Part shown: positions 42,416-52,103 of the stretch, in pieces
Numbering within the stretch: the stretch's first letter is position 1
Layout: each line of letters begins with the position of its first letter
Assembly (NCBI RefSeq): GCF_011395035.1
Contig: NZ_CP024768.1
Coordinates: 2,145,286-2,209,285, forward strand
Direction: 5' to 3'
Origin: Pantoea cypripedii
Lineage (GTDB): Bacteria > Pseudomonadota > Gammaproteobacteria > Enterobacterales > Enterobacteriaceae
Length of the DNA: 64,000 nt
The notes under the pieces: model-generated
Told to the model about the DNA's origin: nothing
Seen by the model: only the letters and a program-made list of their open reading frames with translations
The model's database searches: none
Made by a program: the position numbers and the translations under genes

Positions 42416-45033
42416 GGTTGGGGGTCCTTTTTGGATGGCAGGGTGGCATTTTGCTCCACCCAGGATTGCAAATTATCGCCAAAACGCAGGCTGCGCCACA
42501 GCTGGAACAGGTTTTCCTGATGACGGTAGTTAAGGTTGACCGATTGTCGGCGATTGCTGAACTGGCTGGTACCCTTCACCTCCGATTGCATGGTCAGATT
42601 GCCGAAGTTATCCAGGTCCAGCGTGGCCCATGAACGGGAGATCTCCATATACCGTAGCCAGTCCATCGCCGCTCCGGCGGCAAAATTGTTGCTGGTGATG
42701 GCATCCGCCATGTCCTTATCCATACGGAAGGTCAATGGACCACTGCTGGCGATCCAGCCTTTCTCCACCAGCCAGCGTGGATTATTCACCCACAACGGAA
42801 GTTCGCCATTGACCTTGCCGGACATGGCGAACTGTTTCGGTTTAATGGCGGTAATCAGGCGGCTCAGGTCGATATCCCGCAGCGCAATACGCGCCGGGTC
42901 ATGCTGTGGCAGGCGTAGCTCCGGCAGGCTGACATGGCCGCCTAACAAGTCGAGATTAACATTGGAAAGCGTGAGCGGTTGACGCTCATGCCATGGATAA
43001 TGGCCCTGCAAATCGGCGGTGATATTCTGCAAAGCGAACTGATTTTTCACTTCCGCGATACGCAGGGATACCGGCCCGCGTCGGCCAAGCTGCCATTGAT
43101 GGTCTTTCAGGCGGAACGGCAGCGAGAAATCGATACCATTGATTTCGCTATCTGGCATCCACACGCTGCCGTTTTTTACGACCCAGTGCCCACCCGCCTC
43201 GAACCCCTGATCGCTGGCGGCAGAAAACGCCACCTGCGCCTGAAGATCGCCTGACTGAATGCGCATCTTCAGATCGCTGCTGAGTAAAGGCTGAAACACC
43301 GCCAGCGATTGTTTTGGCCACCAGGCTTCGCCGCGTAACCGTTCGCCATCCCAGCGCCCATGCACCCGCAGCGGACCGATATCGCCCGCCTTCAGTTGCC
43401 CGCGCCAGATAAACTGGCTCGGGTCGCTGCCTTTTGCTGCAAAATCGAGTTCCGACGGCGGCAACCAGCCACCGTAGCTAAACCGGGTCTGACCCGATTT
43501 GAGAACAAAACCGCCGTTAAAAGAGGGTTGTTGTGCATCGCGCTGCCAGCGTACCGGTGCCGTGAGGGTAAGACGCGGTTTGCTCACCTCAACCATGCCA
43601 TAGGCCAGTTGATCAAAACCGGTGTCCAGCGTATCGAGACTAATGAGCTGATCCTGCCAGCTGCCGGTGCCTTTCACATCCCATTTGGCATTCAGGGGGG
43701 CCATCACCCCATCGCCCCAATAACGCCAGTTCCAGCGGCCACGATCGGGCCAGAATTGCGTGGCACGGCCATCGAGATGCAGCCTGAAGCGGCCAAAGCT
43801 GGGATCGTGCGCCTGCAGAATCGCCTGCAAACGCCCGTTTATCCCCGCGGTACTCAAGGTCACCCCGGCCAGCGGCCAGCGTGCCTCATCTACTTGCAGT
43901 GTGGAAAGCAAACGACCACGCAGGCGCAGCAAGGCACCGGGCTTCAGCGCCAGCTGCGGATCGGTCAGCATCCCCTGCAATACGCCCGGAATGGCACCGT
44001 ATAATTGCAGCTCAGAAAATTTGCTTTCGCCGGTCAGCTGGAACGGCAAATGGCTGTTTTGCAGGCTGAGCGATCCCGGTCCGACGCTCAGCACCAGGTT
44101 GCCTTTGCCCCCCTTTCCCTGCGTCAGCAAATTGAAGCGCCCGGTGATCTGCGTGTTTTCCAGCCCCTGCTGCCAGTGGGTCAGCGTCAGGGCCAGACCA
44201 CCCGCCAGCGGTTGTCCCTGCTGTGGCCAGCGCCATTGTCCCTGGGTAATACGGATTTGTTGATCGTCGATCTGCCACGGCAGTTGCAGCAACGGTTGCT
44301 CGTCCCCCTGCTGACGCACCGTCAGCTTCCCCTGCTGCTGTTGCCAGTTAAGCGCCAGGCTGAGCGGCACCGGCCACTGCGTCAGGCTGATATCTCCGCC
44401 AAGTTCACCAGCCACCGGCAGACCATCGGCAAAGGTGGGCAATGTCAGGGTGCCATGCAAATCCAGCGGTTTGGGCAGTAACGGGTGGGTTAATTGCAGC
44501 TGCGTCAGTTGCAGTTGCTGACCTTGCAAACGCGCGTTAACACTGAGGTTATCGCCCTGGTAACGTAAGCGCTGCGCGTCTTTATCGAGCGTCAGGTCAA
44601 ACTGACCGGCGTATTGCTGCCACGGTAAAAGTACCAGTTGATCGAGATGGATATCTGCCCCCGGCAACATCGCCTGCCACTGCGCCAGAGTGCGCGGGGC
44701 GTCGTTACTGGCGCTGCTTTGCGGCAACGCTTGCAGGCAGTCACTGTTGAGTTGTAGCTGGCGGGCGGAAAGCAGCCAGCGCTGCTGATGCCAGCCGAGC
44801 CGGGCATCGCTGACTTTAGCCAGTTCGCAATCCCCGGCGAGGTAGCGCACCTCCGGGAAACGCAGCGCGCCCTGTTGCCAGCCAGGCGCACCGTTCAATT
44901 CCACGCAGGTATTCTCCGGCAGCCAGACACCCGCCAGCCGCGGTAACCATTGCGTCACCGTCAGTAATAATCCCAATAACAACAATGTCAGCGCCAGCAG
45001 CGCAGCAAGTAATCGGCGAAGGCCCCGCGTCAT
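42412..45033 (-). CDS. ydbH: YdbH, AsmA-like phospholipid transport protein
   Basis: Inner-membrane-anchored bridge protein of the TamB/YhdP/YdbH group, which together move phospholipids to the outer membrane. 873 residues (879 in E. coli): N-terminal helix (about 7-28, LLAALLALTLLLLGLLLTVTQ), then an extended, beta-rich periplasmic part, and a conserved C-terminal region (DIDLSRLITAIKPKQF, AAGAAMDWLRYMEISRSWA). First gene of the ydbH-ynbE-ydbL operon, divergent from ldhA. Confidence 0.95.
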   Translation of the reverse strand: MTRGLRRLLAALLALTLLLLGLLLTVTQWLPRLAGVWLPENTCVELNGAPGWQQGALRFPEVRYLAGDCELAKVSDARLGWHQQRWLLSARQLQLNSDCLQALPQSSASNDAPRTLAQWQAMLPGADIHLDQLVLLPWQQYAGQFDLTLDKDAQRLRYQGDNLSVNARLQGQQLQLTQLQLTHPLLPKPLDLHGTLTLPTFADGLPVAGELGGDISLTQWPVPLSLALNWQQQQGKLTVRQQGDEQPLLQLPWQIDDQQIRITQGQWRWPQQGQPLAGGLALTLTHWQQGLENTQITGRFNLLTQGKGGKGNLVLSVGPGSLSLQNSHLPFQLTGESKFSELQLYGAIPGVLQGMLTDPQLALKPGALLRLRGRLLSTLQVDEARWPLAGVTLSTAGINGRLQAILQAHDPSFGRFRLHLDGRATQFWPDRGRWNWRYWGDGVMAPLNAKWDVKGTGSWQDQLISLDTLDTGFDQLAYGMVEVSKPRLTLTAPVRWQRDAQQPSFNGGFVLKSGQTRFSYGGWLPPSELDFAAKGSDPSQFIWRGQLKAGDIGPLRVHGRWDGERLRGEAWWPKQSLAVFQPLLSSDLKMRIQSGDLQAQVAFSAASDQGFEAGGHWVVKNGSVWMPDSEINGIDFSLPFRLKDHQWQLGRRGPVSLRIAEVKNQFALQNITADLQGHYPWHERQPLTLSNVNLDLLGGHVSLPELRLPQHDPARIALRDIDLSRLITAIKPKQFAMSGKVNGELPLWVNNPRWLVEKGWIASSGPLTFRMDKDMADAITSNNFAAGAAMDWLRYMEISRSWATLDLDNFGNLTMQSEVKGTSQFSNRRQSVNLNYRHQENLFQLWRSLRFGDNLQSWVEQNATLPSKKDPQP

Positions 45034-45196
45034 GGCAGCTCACTTTCCTGTTCTTAACACAATCCTGACGAAGATGATGGCATGTTATGCCGGGTTAATG
45101 AAGGCTTAAACCCTGCTTCGGGTATTCACCAGCAAAGTCACGCAGAAACCGTTATCCTGTGAACATACCTGCATTCCATTTTTCAGGAGCGAAACA

Positions 45197-46189
45197 ATGA
45201 AAGTTGCGGTTTACAGCACCAAACAGTATGACCAGAAATACCTCGAACACGTTAACGCCAGCTACGGTTTTGAGCTGGAGTTCTTTGACTTTCTGCTGAC
45301 AGAAGCCACCGCCAAAAACGCCGTCGGCTGTGATGCCGTCTGTATTTTCGTCAATGATGACGGTGGCAGAGTGGTGCTGGAAGAGCTGGCTGCGTTGGGC
45401 GTGAAATATATTGCGCTGCGCTGCGCCGGATTTAATAACGTCGATCTGGCCGCCGCTGCGGCGCTCGGTTTACAGGTGGTGCGCGTCCCCGCCTATTCGC
45501 CAGAAGCGGTAGCCGAACATGCGGTGGGGCTGATGATGACGCTGAACCGTCGCATCCATCGCGCTTATCAACGCACGCGTGACGCTAACTTCTCCCTCGA
45601 CGGCTTAACCGGCTTCAATATGCACAATAAAACCGCGGGCGTGGTCGGCACCGGTAAAATTGGCGTCGCCGCGATGCGTATTCTGAAGGGGTTTGGTATG
45701 CGTCTGCTGGCGTTTGATCCTTATCCCAGCCCACAGGCGCTGGAACTTCGCGCAGAATATGTCGATTTGAAAACCTTATTTGCCGAGTCCGACGTTATTA
45801 CCCTCCACTGCCCATTAACACCAGAAAACCATCATCTGCTGAATGCCCACGCCTTTAGCCAGATGAAAGATGGTGTGATGATCATCAATACCAGCCGTGG
45901 CGGATTGATTGATTCTCAGGCCGCCATTGATGCGTTGAAACAGCAGAAAATTGGCGCGCTGGGTATGGACGTGTATGAAAACGAGCGGGATCTGTTCTTT
46001 GAAGATAAATCAAACGATGTGATTCAGGATGACGTGTTTCGTCGCCTCTCAGCCTGCCACAACGTGTTATTTACCGGCCATCAGGCATTTCTGACGGCGG
46101 AAGCCCTGACCGCCATCTCCGAAACCACGCTGAACAATCTGGGGCAACTGGAACGCGGAGAAGCCTGTCCCAACCAGGTGAAAGCCTGA
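45197..46189 (+). CDS. ldhA: D-lactate dehydrogenase (fermentative)
   Basis: NADH-dependent reduction of pyruvate to D-lactate during fermentation. 330 residues of the D-2-hydroxyacid dehydrogenase family: NAD motif VVGTGKIGVAAMRILKGFG (about 150-168), catalytic Arg in INTSRGGLIDSQA, Glu in YENERDLFFEDKS, and His in LFTGHQAFLT. AGGAG lies 7 bases before the ATG. Divergent from ydbH and followed by convergent ydbJ, an E. coli-like arrangement without hslJ. Confidence 0.96.
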   Translation: MKVAVYSTKQYDQKYLEHVNASYGFELEFFDFLLTEATAKNAVGCDAVCIFVNDDGGRVVLEELAALGVKYIALRCAGFNNVDLAAAAALGLQVVRVPAYSPEAVAEHAVGLMMTLNRRIHRAYQRTRDANFSLDGLTGFNMHNKTAGVVGTGKIGVAAMRILKGFGMRLLAFDPYPSPQALELRAEYVDLKTLFAESDVITLHCPLTPENHHLLNAHAFSQMKDGVMIINTSRGGLIDSQAAIDALKQQKIGALGMDVYENERDLFFEDKSNDVIQDDVFRRLSACHNVLFTGHQAFLTAEALTAISETTLNNLGQLERGEACPNQVKA

Positions 46190-46204
46190 CAGTGAGCGCC
46201 TGCG

Positions 46205-46477
46205 TTAGCGGGCGCATCTCCCACCCATCAATGCCTGCTCATCACAGCGACGGCCATTTGCCAGCTGGCACATCCCGATACGGGAACCATCGAGCTGACG
46301 TGAAAACGCCAGTGTTCCCCCGGCATTCGCGCAATTCGATTCCGCCAGCGATGACATCACGACCTGCGGTTGTATATGTGCAGCAGTCGCCTGTTGCGGC
46401 GGTTCATTATCACTATTGCTGCTGCAGGCAGAAAGTAGCAATGCAGCACCGGCCAGCAGGAAGGAAGCGGCTTTCAT
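46205..46477 (-). CDS. ydbJ: YdbJ-like lipoprotein (DUF333)
   Basis: A 90-residue lipoprotein with lipobox LLSAC (Cys18), a Ser/Asn-rich linker and a DUF333 domain, marked by NCANAGGTLAFSRQLDG, MCQLANGRRCDEQALMGG. Four Cys in the mature part could form two disulfides. The position between ldhA and nifJ matches E. coli ydbJ. Role unknown. Convergent with ldhA; only 15 bp separate the stops. Confidence 0.8.
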   Translation of the reverse strand: MKAASFLLAGAALLLSACSSNSDNEPPQQATAAHIQPQVVMSSLAESNCANAGGTLAFSRQLDGSRIGMCQLANGRRCDEQALMGGRCAR

Positions 46478-46817
46478 CGTTCAGGCTCCGGGCGGATGGG
46501 GAAAAATTCGAACCAGCATATGTCAGGCGCAGCAAGGGGTCGAGGGGCGACATCACTTTTTACAAAATTTTCTTTCAGGCTTTGCAACCAGAATTATCCT
46601 GATTGCCGCTTTTTTGTCAGTTAACGTCGAAAATTCACCGTATTTCAAACCAGCAACATCCCACCTGAGACGATGTAAAAATAAGCAGAGTTAGATTTCG
46701 GTGCGCAGCATGAAATCCACCACACAGATAAGAAAGTAACGCCAGGCGGCTTTGCTAGACTCAATTGATTAACCCCGGCAATTTTACGGGCATTCTCAGC
46801 TTAGCAAAGGACGATTT
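46478..46817. promoter_or_regulatory. Control region between ydbJ and nifJ
   Basis: 340 bp without a supported gene. It carries the nifJ promoter on the right (region TTGCTAGACTCAATTGATTA near 46750) and the ydbJ promoter on the left. The E. coli small RNA MicC gene, which lies near nifJ there, is not visible. Confidence 0.5.
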
Positions 46818-49800
46818 ATGATTACCGTCGACGGCAACGGTGCTGTGGCTTCTGTCGCCTTCCGTACCAGCGAAGTTATCGCCATCTACCCTATCACTCC
46901 CAGCTCAACCATGGCAGAACTGGCGGATAGCTGGTCGGGCGAAGGTCGCCGCAATATCTGGGGTGACGTCCCACGCGTGGTGGAGATGCAATCCGAGGGA
47001 GGTGCGATCGCCACGGTGCACGGTGCGCTGCAAACCGGCGCACTCTCCACCTCGTTTACTTCATCGCAGGGCCTGCTGCTGATGATCCCGACATTATACA
47101 AACTGGCCGGGCAACTGATGCCGTTTGTGCTGCATGTGGCGGCACGCACGGTCGCCACTCATGCCTTATCCATTTTTGGCGATCATTCAGACGTGATGGC
47201 GGTGCGCCAGACGGGGTGTGCACAGCTTTGTGTCTCAAGCGTGCAGGAAGCACAGGATTTCGCCCTGATTGCCCAAATGGCATCACTCAATAGCCGCATC
47301 CCGTTTATCCATTTTTTTGATGGTTTCCGCACTTCGCACGAGATCAATAAAATTGTGCCGATCAGCGACGAGACGTTGCTGGCGCTGATGCCGCCGGAGG
47401 CGATTGCGCAGCATCGCGCTCGCGCCCTCACCCCGGATCACCCGACCGTGCGCGGCACCTCGGCAAATCCGGATACGTATTTCCAGTCACGCGAAGCCAC
47501 TAACCTGTGGTACGACGCCTGTACCGGGCATGTTATCGCTGCGATGGAGGCTTTTGCCGCACAAACTGGCCGACGCTATCAGCCGTTCGAGTTTTACGGC
47601 CATCCGCAGGCGGAGCGCGTCATTATCATGATGGGGTCCGGCTGCGGCACCGCCGAAGAAGCCATTGACGAGTTATTGCAGCGTGGTGAAAAAGTCGGTC
47701 TGGTCAAAGTTCGCCTCTATCGTCCGTTCTCCGCCAGCCATTTGTTAACCGTACTGCCTGAATCCGTCCAGCGCGTGGCGGTGCTGGATCGCACTAAAGA
47801 GCCGGGTGCGCTCGGCGAACCTCTGTTTCTGGATGTGATGACGGCGCTGGCAGAAGCCTGGAGCCATGGCGAGCGCAGTACGTTGCCGCAGGTCTGCGGT
47901 GGGCGCTATGGTTTATCCTCCAAAGAATTCGCGCCTGATGCGGTGCTGGCCGTGTTCCGCGCGTTGCAACGCGCTAAGCCACCGGCACGATTTACCGTCG
48001 GTATTTATGACGATGTCACCCATCTCTCGCTGCCGCCGGAAACCAATATTGTGCCGAATCGCGCGCATCTCGAAGCCCTGTTCTACGGCCTCGGCAGCGA
48101 TGGCAGCGTCAGTGCCACCAAAAATAATCTGAAGATTATCGGTAATGCCACGCCCTGGCAGGTGCAGGGCTATTTTGTTTATGACTCGAAAAAAGCGGGC
48201 GGGCTGACGGTTTCGCATTTGCGTGTCAGCCAGCAACCGATACAGTCGGCCTACCTGATTCAACAGGCTGATTTTATCGGCTGTCACCAGTTACAGTTCA
48301 TCGACAAATATTCGATGCTGGACCAACTCAAGCCTGGCGGCATTTTTCTGTTAAATACCCCCTACGCTGCCGATGAGGTGTGGCCCCGCCTGCCGCAGGA
48401 AGTACAGACGCAACTTAACGACAAACAGGCGCGTTTTTACGTGATCAACGCCGCGCGGATTGCGCGCGAATGCCAGCTTGGCGCACGCATCAATACCGTA
48501 ATGCAAATGGCCTTCTTTCAGCTGACGCAAATCCTGCCAGGCGACAGCGCCCTGACCGAGCTGCAAAACGCCATCGCCCGCAGCTATCGCAGCAAAGGTG
48601 AGGAACTGGTGCAGCGCAACTGGCAGGCGCTGGCAATGGCACAACAGGCGCTGGAGGCGGTGCCATTGCAGCCCGTCGATACCCGCAGCCCGCATCGCCC
48701 ACCGGTTGTCGCTGATAACGCACCTGATTTTGTCAAAACCGTGACGGCAGCGATGCTGGCCGGTCTGGGCGACAAATTGCCGGTGTCCGCATTACCCCCC
48801 GATGGCAGCTGGCCGACCGGCACCACCCGGTGGGAAAAGCGCAACATTGCTGAAGCCGTGCCGATCTGGCAGCCCAATCTCTGTACCCAATGCAACCACT
48901 GCGTGGCTGCCTGCCCGCACTCCGCGATTCGCGCCAAAGTCGTGTCGCCGGAAGCGCTGGAGAGTGCACCCGCCACGCTGGCCTCACTGGATGTCAAATC
49001 GCGTGATATGCGCGGGCAAAAATACGTGTTGCAGGTCGCCCCCGAGGATTGCACCGGCTGCAATTTGTGTGTTGAAGTCTGCCCGGCCAGTGACCGTCAA
49101 CATCCGGAAATCAAAGCTATCAACATGAAATCGCGTCTGGAGCATGTTGAAACCGAGAAGATTAATTACGACGCGTTTCTTGCCCTGCCGGAGATCACCG
49201 CCGAGCAGCTGGAGCGTATCGATATCCGTACTTCCCAGTTGATTACCCCGCTGTTTGAATATTCCGGTGCCTGTTCCGGCTGCGGCGAAACGCCTTACAT
49301 TAAGTTGCTGACGCAGCTTTACGGCGATCGTTTGTTGATCGCGAATGCGACCGGATGTTCCTCCATTTATGGCGGTAATCTGCCCTCTACGCCTTATACC
49401 ACCAACGCTGAGGGACGCGGTCCGGCATGGGCCAATTCCCTGTTTGAAGATAACGCCGAGTTTGGTCTGGGCTTCCGACTCAGCGTTGATCAGCAACGTC
49501 AGCGTGCGTTGCGTCTGCTGGATCAGTGCGCCGGACATTTGCCAGCCGATCTGGTTGCCGCGCTCAAAGGTGACAATGTCACGCCATCGTTGCGCCGTGA
49601 GCAAATTGCGCAACTGCGTACCCTGTTACAAAGCTCGACGCAGCAGGAGGCGCAGGCCCTGATGACCGCAGCTGATGCGCTGGTGGATAAATCGGTGTGG
49701 CTGATTGGCGGTGATGGCTGGGCCTATGACATCGGTTATGGCGGGCTGGATCATGTGATGAGCCTGAGTGAAAACGTCAATGTGCTGGTGCTGGATACCC

Positions 49801-50348
49801 AATGCTACTCCAACACCGGTGGTCAGGCGTCTAAAGCGACCCCGTTGGGGGCCGTCACCAAATTTGGTGAACAGGGCAAACGTAAAGCGCGTAAAGATCT
49901 CGGTATGGCGACATTGTTATACGGGCATGTTTACGTGGCGCAGATTTCACTCGGCGCTCAGCTCAATCAAACCGTGAAAGCCATTCAGGAAGCCGAAGCC
50001 TGGCCGGGACCGTCGCTGATCATCGCTTACAGCCCCTGCGAGGAGCACGGCTACGATCTGGCCTATAGTCATGAACAAATGCGCCTGCTGACCACCAGTG
50101 GATTCTGGCCGCTCTATCGTTTCGATCCACGTCGGGCGGAACAGGGCAAAACTGCGCTGTCGCTGGATTCACGCCCGCCCACGTCTGAGCTGGAGCAGGC
50201 ATTGATGAATGAGCAGCGCTTCCGGCAGCTGCAAACCAGCGAACCGGAAGCCGCGGCACAATTGTGGCGTGATGCCAGCGACGCTGCTACGCAACGTTAT
50301 CAGCGGCTGGCAGAACTGGCAGGGAAAGCAGAGAAAAACGAGTCATAA
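46818..50348 (+). CDS. nifJ: Pyruvate:ferredoxin/flavodoxin oxidoreductase (YdbK/NifJ)
   Basis: Converts pyruvate and CoA to acetyl-CoA and CO2 with electrons going to flavodoxin or ferredoxin; cytoplasmic. 1176 residues as one chain. Order: pyrimidine-binding domain I (VDGNGAVASVAFRTSEVIAI, YPITPSS), domain II-III, two 4Fe-4S ferredoxin motifs (CTQCNHCVAACPHSA near 695 and CTGCNLCVEVCPAS near 750), and the C-terminal thiamine diphosphate domain (GCSSIYGG, IGGDGWAYDIGYGGLDHV and NTGGQASKATP). AAGGACG precedes the ATG. No nitrogen-fixation genes are near, so a role in anaerobic or oxidative-stress metabolism is likelier. Confidence 0.96.
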   Translation: MITVDGNGAVASVAFRTSEVIAIYPITPSSTMAELADSWSGEGRRNIWGDVPRVVEMQSEGGAIATVHGALQTGALSTSFTSSQGLLLMIPTLYKLAGQLMPFVLHVAARTVATHALSIFGDHSDVMAVRQTGCAQLCVSSVQEAQDFALIAQMASLNSRIPFIHFFDGFRTSHEINKIVPISDETLLALMPPEAIAQHRARALTPDHPTVRGTSANPDTYFQSREATNLWYDACTGHVIAAMEAFAAQTGRRYQPFEFYGHPQAERVIIMMGSGCGTAEEAIDELLQRGEKVGLVKVRLYRPFSASHLLTVLPESVQRVAVLDRTKEPGALGEPLFLDVMTALAEAWSHGERSTLPQVCGGRYGLSSKEFAPDAVLAVFRALQRAKPPARFTVGIYDDVTHLSLPPETNIVPNRAHLEALFYGLGSDGSVSATKNNLKIIGNATPWQVQGYFVYDSKKAGGLTVSHLRVSQQPIQSAYLIQQADFIGCHQLQFIDKYSMLDQLKPGGIFLLNTPYAADEVWPRLPQEVQTQLNDKQARFYVINAARIARECQLGARINTVMQMAFFQLTQILPGDSALTELQNAIARSYRSKGEELVQRNWQALAMAQQALEAVPLQPVDTRSPHRPPVVADNAPDFVKTVTAAMLAGLGDKLPVSALPPDGSWPTGTTRWEKRNIAEAVPIWQPNLCTQCNHCVAACPHSAIRAKVVSPEALESAPATLASLDVKSRDMRGQKYVLQVAPEDCTGCNLCVEVCPASDRQHPEIKAINMKSRLEHVETEKINYDAFLALPEITAEQLERIDIRTSQLITPLFEYSGACSGCGETPYIKLLTQLYGDRLLIANATGCSSIYGGNLPSTPYTTNAEGRGPAWANSLFEDNAEFGLGFRLSVDQQRQRALRLLDQCAGHLPADLVAALKGDNVTPSLRREQIAQLRTLLQSSTQQEAQALMTAADALVDKSVWLIGGDGWAYDIGYGGLDHVMSLSENVNVLVLDTQCYSNTGGQASKATPLGAVTKFGEQGKRKARKDLGMATLLYGHVYVAQISLGAQLNQTVKAIQEAEAWPGPSLIIAYSPCEEHGYDLAYSHEQMRLLTTSGFWPLYRFDPRRAEQGKTALSLDSRPPTSELEQALMNEQRFRQLQTSEPEAAAQLWRDASDAATQRYQRLAELAGKAEKNES

Positions 50349-50350
50349 AC

Positions 50351-50376
50351 AAAGCCCGGCACACAAGGCCGGGCTG
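50351..50376. terminator. Hairpin between nifJ and the 66-residue gene
   Basis: AGCCCGGC and GCCGGGCT with a 7-base loop, between convergent genes. Toward the left (minus strand) it is followed by TTTGTTTAT, so it best ends the leftward transcript. Confidence 0.7.
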
Positions 50377-50384
50377 CAAGCTTA

Positions 50385-50585
50385 TCAACAAGGCTTGAGT
50401 TGGGTGATCGCCATCTCCACTGCCCGGTTCGGCGAGCCGGTTAATTCACGATAACGGAGTTGCAGGTTTTGTAACTCCGTTGCCAATACATCTTTTTCTG
50501 TCGCCGCACCACGCTGCGCCAGTTCCAGGTAACATTGCCCCACCAGGCGGCACGCCTCTTCAAATACCATGTCGTAAGTTTGCAT
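50385..50585 (-). CDS. Small helical protein, possibly DUF2767 (FumD-like)
   Basis: A 66-residue protein starting MQTYDMVFEEACRLVGQCYL, all-helical in appearance, no signal peptide. The pattern acidic-x-CR-hydrophobic-VG-x-hydrophobic-LEL resembles the N-terminus of FumD/YdhZ (DUF2767), from memory only. GAGGAGAGG precedes the ATG, a very strong ribosome-binding site. Convergent with nifJ. Function unknown. Confidence 0.6.
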   Translation of the reverse strand: MQTYDMVFEEACRLVGQCYLELAQRGAATEKDVLATELQNLQLRYRELTGSPNRAVEMAITQLKPC

Positions 50586-50724
50586 CTGCCTCTCCTCACC
50601 TTTAGAAACTAAAGTAACTTATGCTTCCATCCTGTCAGTGCAGACAAAGCAAAATCTTCGCGCAGATCAATAAATGCACAAATAATTCGGGCAAAGAATG
50701 CTGATCCGGTTCCTGGGGGAAGGA

Positions 50725-51930
50725 TTAGCCAGAAAAGCGTGGCTTCTCCATGCGGAATCCCAGCCCAATCAGGCGGCCAAACACAAAACGCAGAAAGGGA
50801 AAACGGCGGATAAGGGTGGGCATGGGACTTTTTCTGCCGGGTTTACGTTTATTACTGCTCATCTTAATTTGCAGAAATTGTGTCGCCACGGTCGGAAACT
50901 GGCGGCGCTTTTGCACCTTCGCCAAATCGCGCAGGCTGACTCCCCCCTGGCGCAGCGGTTCCGTCAGATAATTGGCGGTTGCGACGGCATCCTGAATCGC
51001 CAGATTGACGCCAACGCCACCGATGGGTGACATCGCGTGCGCCGCATCACCGATACATAGCACGCCAGGCTTCATCCAACTGTCGAGACGGTCAATGCGG
51101 ATCGAGAGTAGTTTAAATTGCTGCCATTCCTCCAGTGAGGACAGCCGTTCCACACTAAAGGGCGCTACGGAGGCAATCGCCTGTTTAAATTGATCCAGTC
51201 CCGCCGCCTTCAACTCCTCAAACTGGCCTTTCGCAATGGTGTAGCCGCATTGCCAGTAAGTGCCGCGATCAATAACAATAAAGTTTTGCCGTGGCCCCTT
51301 ATGCCCCATTCCCCAGGTTGGATCGTCCGACTGTTTATCCAGCCTGAACCACACCACATCCTTTGATGCGCCAAATGCCCGGCTGGTCAACCCGGCGGCA
51401 AGGCGTACGGCTGAATTTCTACCATCGGCTCCTACCACCAGCGGAGCCTGAATCTCCACCGGGCCGTGTTCAGTGCTCGCCCGAATTCCCCGGACGCTGT
51501 CGTGCTGGTAAAGAAAGCTGTCGAACGTGGTGGATTGCAGCAGCGTGAAACCGGCGAACTGCGCGCTTTTTTGCGCCAGAAAGTTGAGGAAGTCCCATTG
51601 CGGCATAAAGGCGATAAAACGGCATTGCACGGGCAGTCGCGTGAAATCCGCCATGGTCACTTCCTCACCGGCCAATTCGGCCTGCAATTTTTCTGCCCGC
51701 TGATGAGGCAATTGCAGAAGTTCGTCCAGTAAACCGAGCTGATGCATGATTTCAAGCGTAGAAGGATGAATGGTGTCGCCACGGAAATCGCGCAGGAAAT
51801 CGGCGTGTTTCTCAATCACCACCACGCGCAATCCCGCACGCACCAGCAGATAACCCAGCATCAACCCCGCCGGGCCACCACCAACAATACAGCAATCAGT
51901 ACTCAGGACGTCATTCGCTTCGGGCTTCAT
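50725..51930 (-). CDS. FAD-dependent monooxygenase (PHBH / UbiH-like)
   Basis: Class A flavoprotein hydroxylase, 401 residues. FAD-binding GGGPAGLMLGYLLVRAG with following Glu (VVVIEKH) near the N-terminus, the VGADGRNSAVR (DG) motif at about 165-176, and the IGDAAHAMSPIGGVGVNLAIQDA (GD) motif near 285. The C-terminus has basic stretches (KMSSNKRKPGRKSP). ATG 51930 has GGAG 5 bases upstream; GTG 51936 is the alternative. Substrate unknown. A perfect Fur-box-like palindrome lies 33 bp before the start, suggesting repression by iron. Confidence 0.87.
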   Translation of the reverse strand: MKPEANDVLSTDCCIVGGGPAGLMLGYLLVRAGLRVVVIEKHADFLRDFRGDTIHPSTLEIMHQLGLLDELLQLPHQRAEKLQAELAGEEVTMADFTRLPVQCRFIAFMPQWDFLNFLAQKSAQFAGFTLLQSTTFDSFLYQHDSVRGIRASTEHGPVEIQAPLVVGADGRNSAVRLAAGLTSRAFGASKDVVWFRLDKQSDDPTWGMGHKGPRQNFIVIDRGTYWQCGYTIAKGQFEELKAAGLDQFKQAIASVAPFSVERLSSLEEWQQFKLLSIRIDRLDSWMKPGVLCIGDAAHAMSPIGGVGVNLAIQDAVATANYLTEPLRQGGVSLRDLAKVQKRRQFPTVATQFLQIKMSSNKRKPGRKSPMPTLIRRFPFLRFVFGRLIGLGFRMEKPRFSG

Positions 51931-51962
51931 AACCACTCCTTCGTTAGCACCCGATCAGTTTA

Positions 51963-51977
51963 TGATAATAATTATCA
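51963..51977. promoter_or_regulatory. Fur-box-like 7-1-7 palindrome
   Basis: TGATAAT-A-ATTATCA, a perfect match to the 7-1-7 Fur box. A second half-site, TGATAAT, lies at 51990-51996. It is 33 bp upstream of the monooxygenase start and 127 bp upstream of the membrane-protein gene at 52104. The region is AT-rich, which raises the chance of a coincidental match. Confidence 0.65.
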
Positions 51978-52103
51978 TTTGTGTATAGGTGATAATTCTG
52001 CGATTATCCTGATCATACCCATCTTTTTCCCATGCCTCGTACCTGATAAAATATAACGTCAGCAAGGTTCTAATACTCATCAGGTACGCAAGGTAGAAAA
52101 ACA

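Noticed and set aside
46192..46602. 136-residue plus-strand frame over ydbJ
   Set aside because: The opposite strand encodes a lipoprotein with lipobox and DUF333 domain; this frame has none.
46818..50348. Part of a nitrogen-fixation cluster because of nifJ
   Set aside because: No nif genes surround it; ldhA and ydbJ flank it as in E. coli ydbK, so it is the general pyruvate oxidoreductase.
50349..50400. MicC small RNA near nifJ
   Set aside because: Only a short GC hairpin is present; the MicC 5' region was not recognisable here or in the gap upstream of nifJ.
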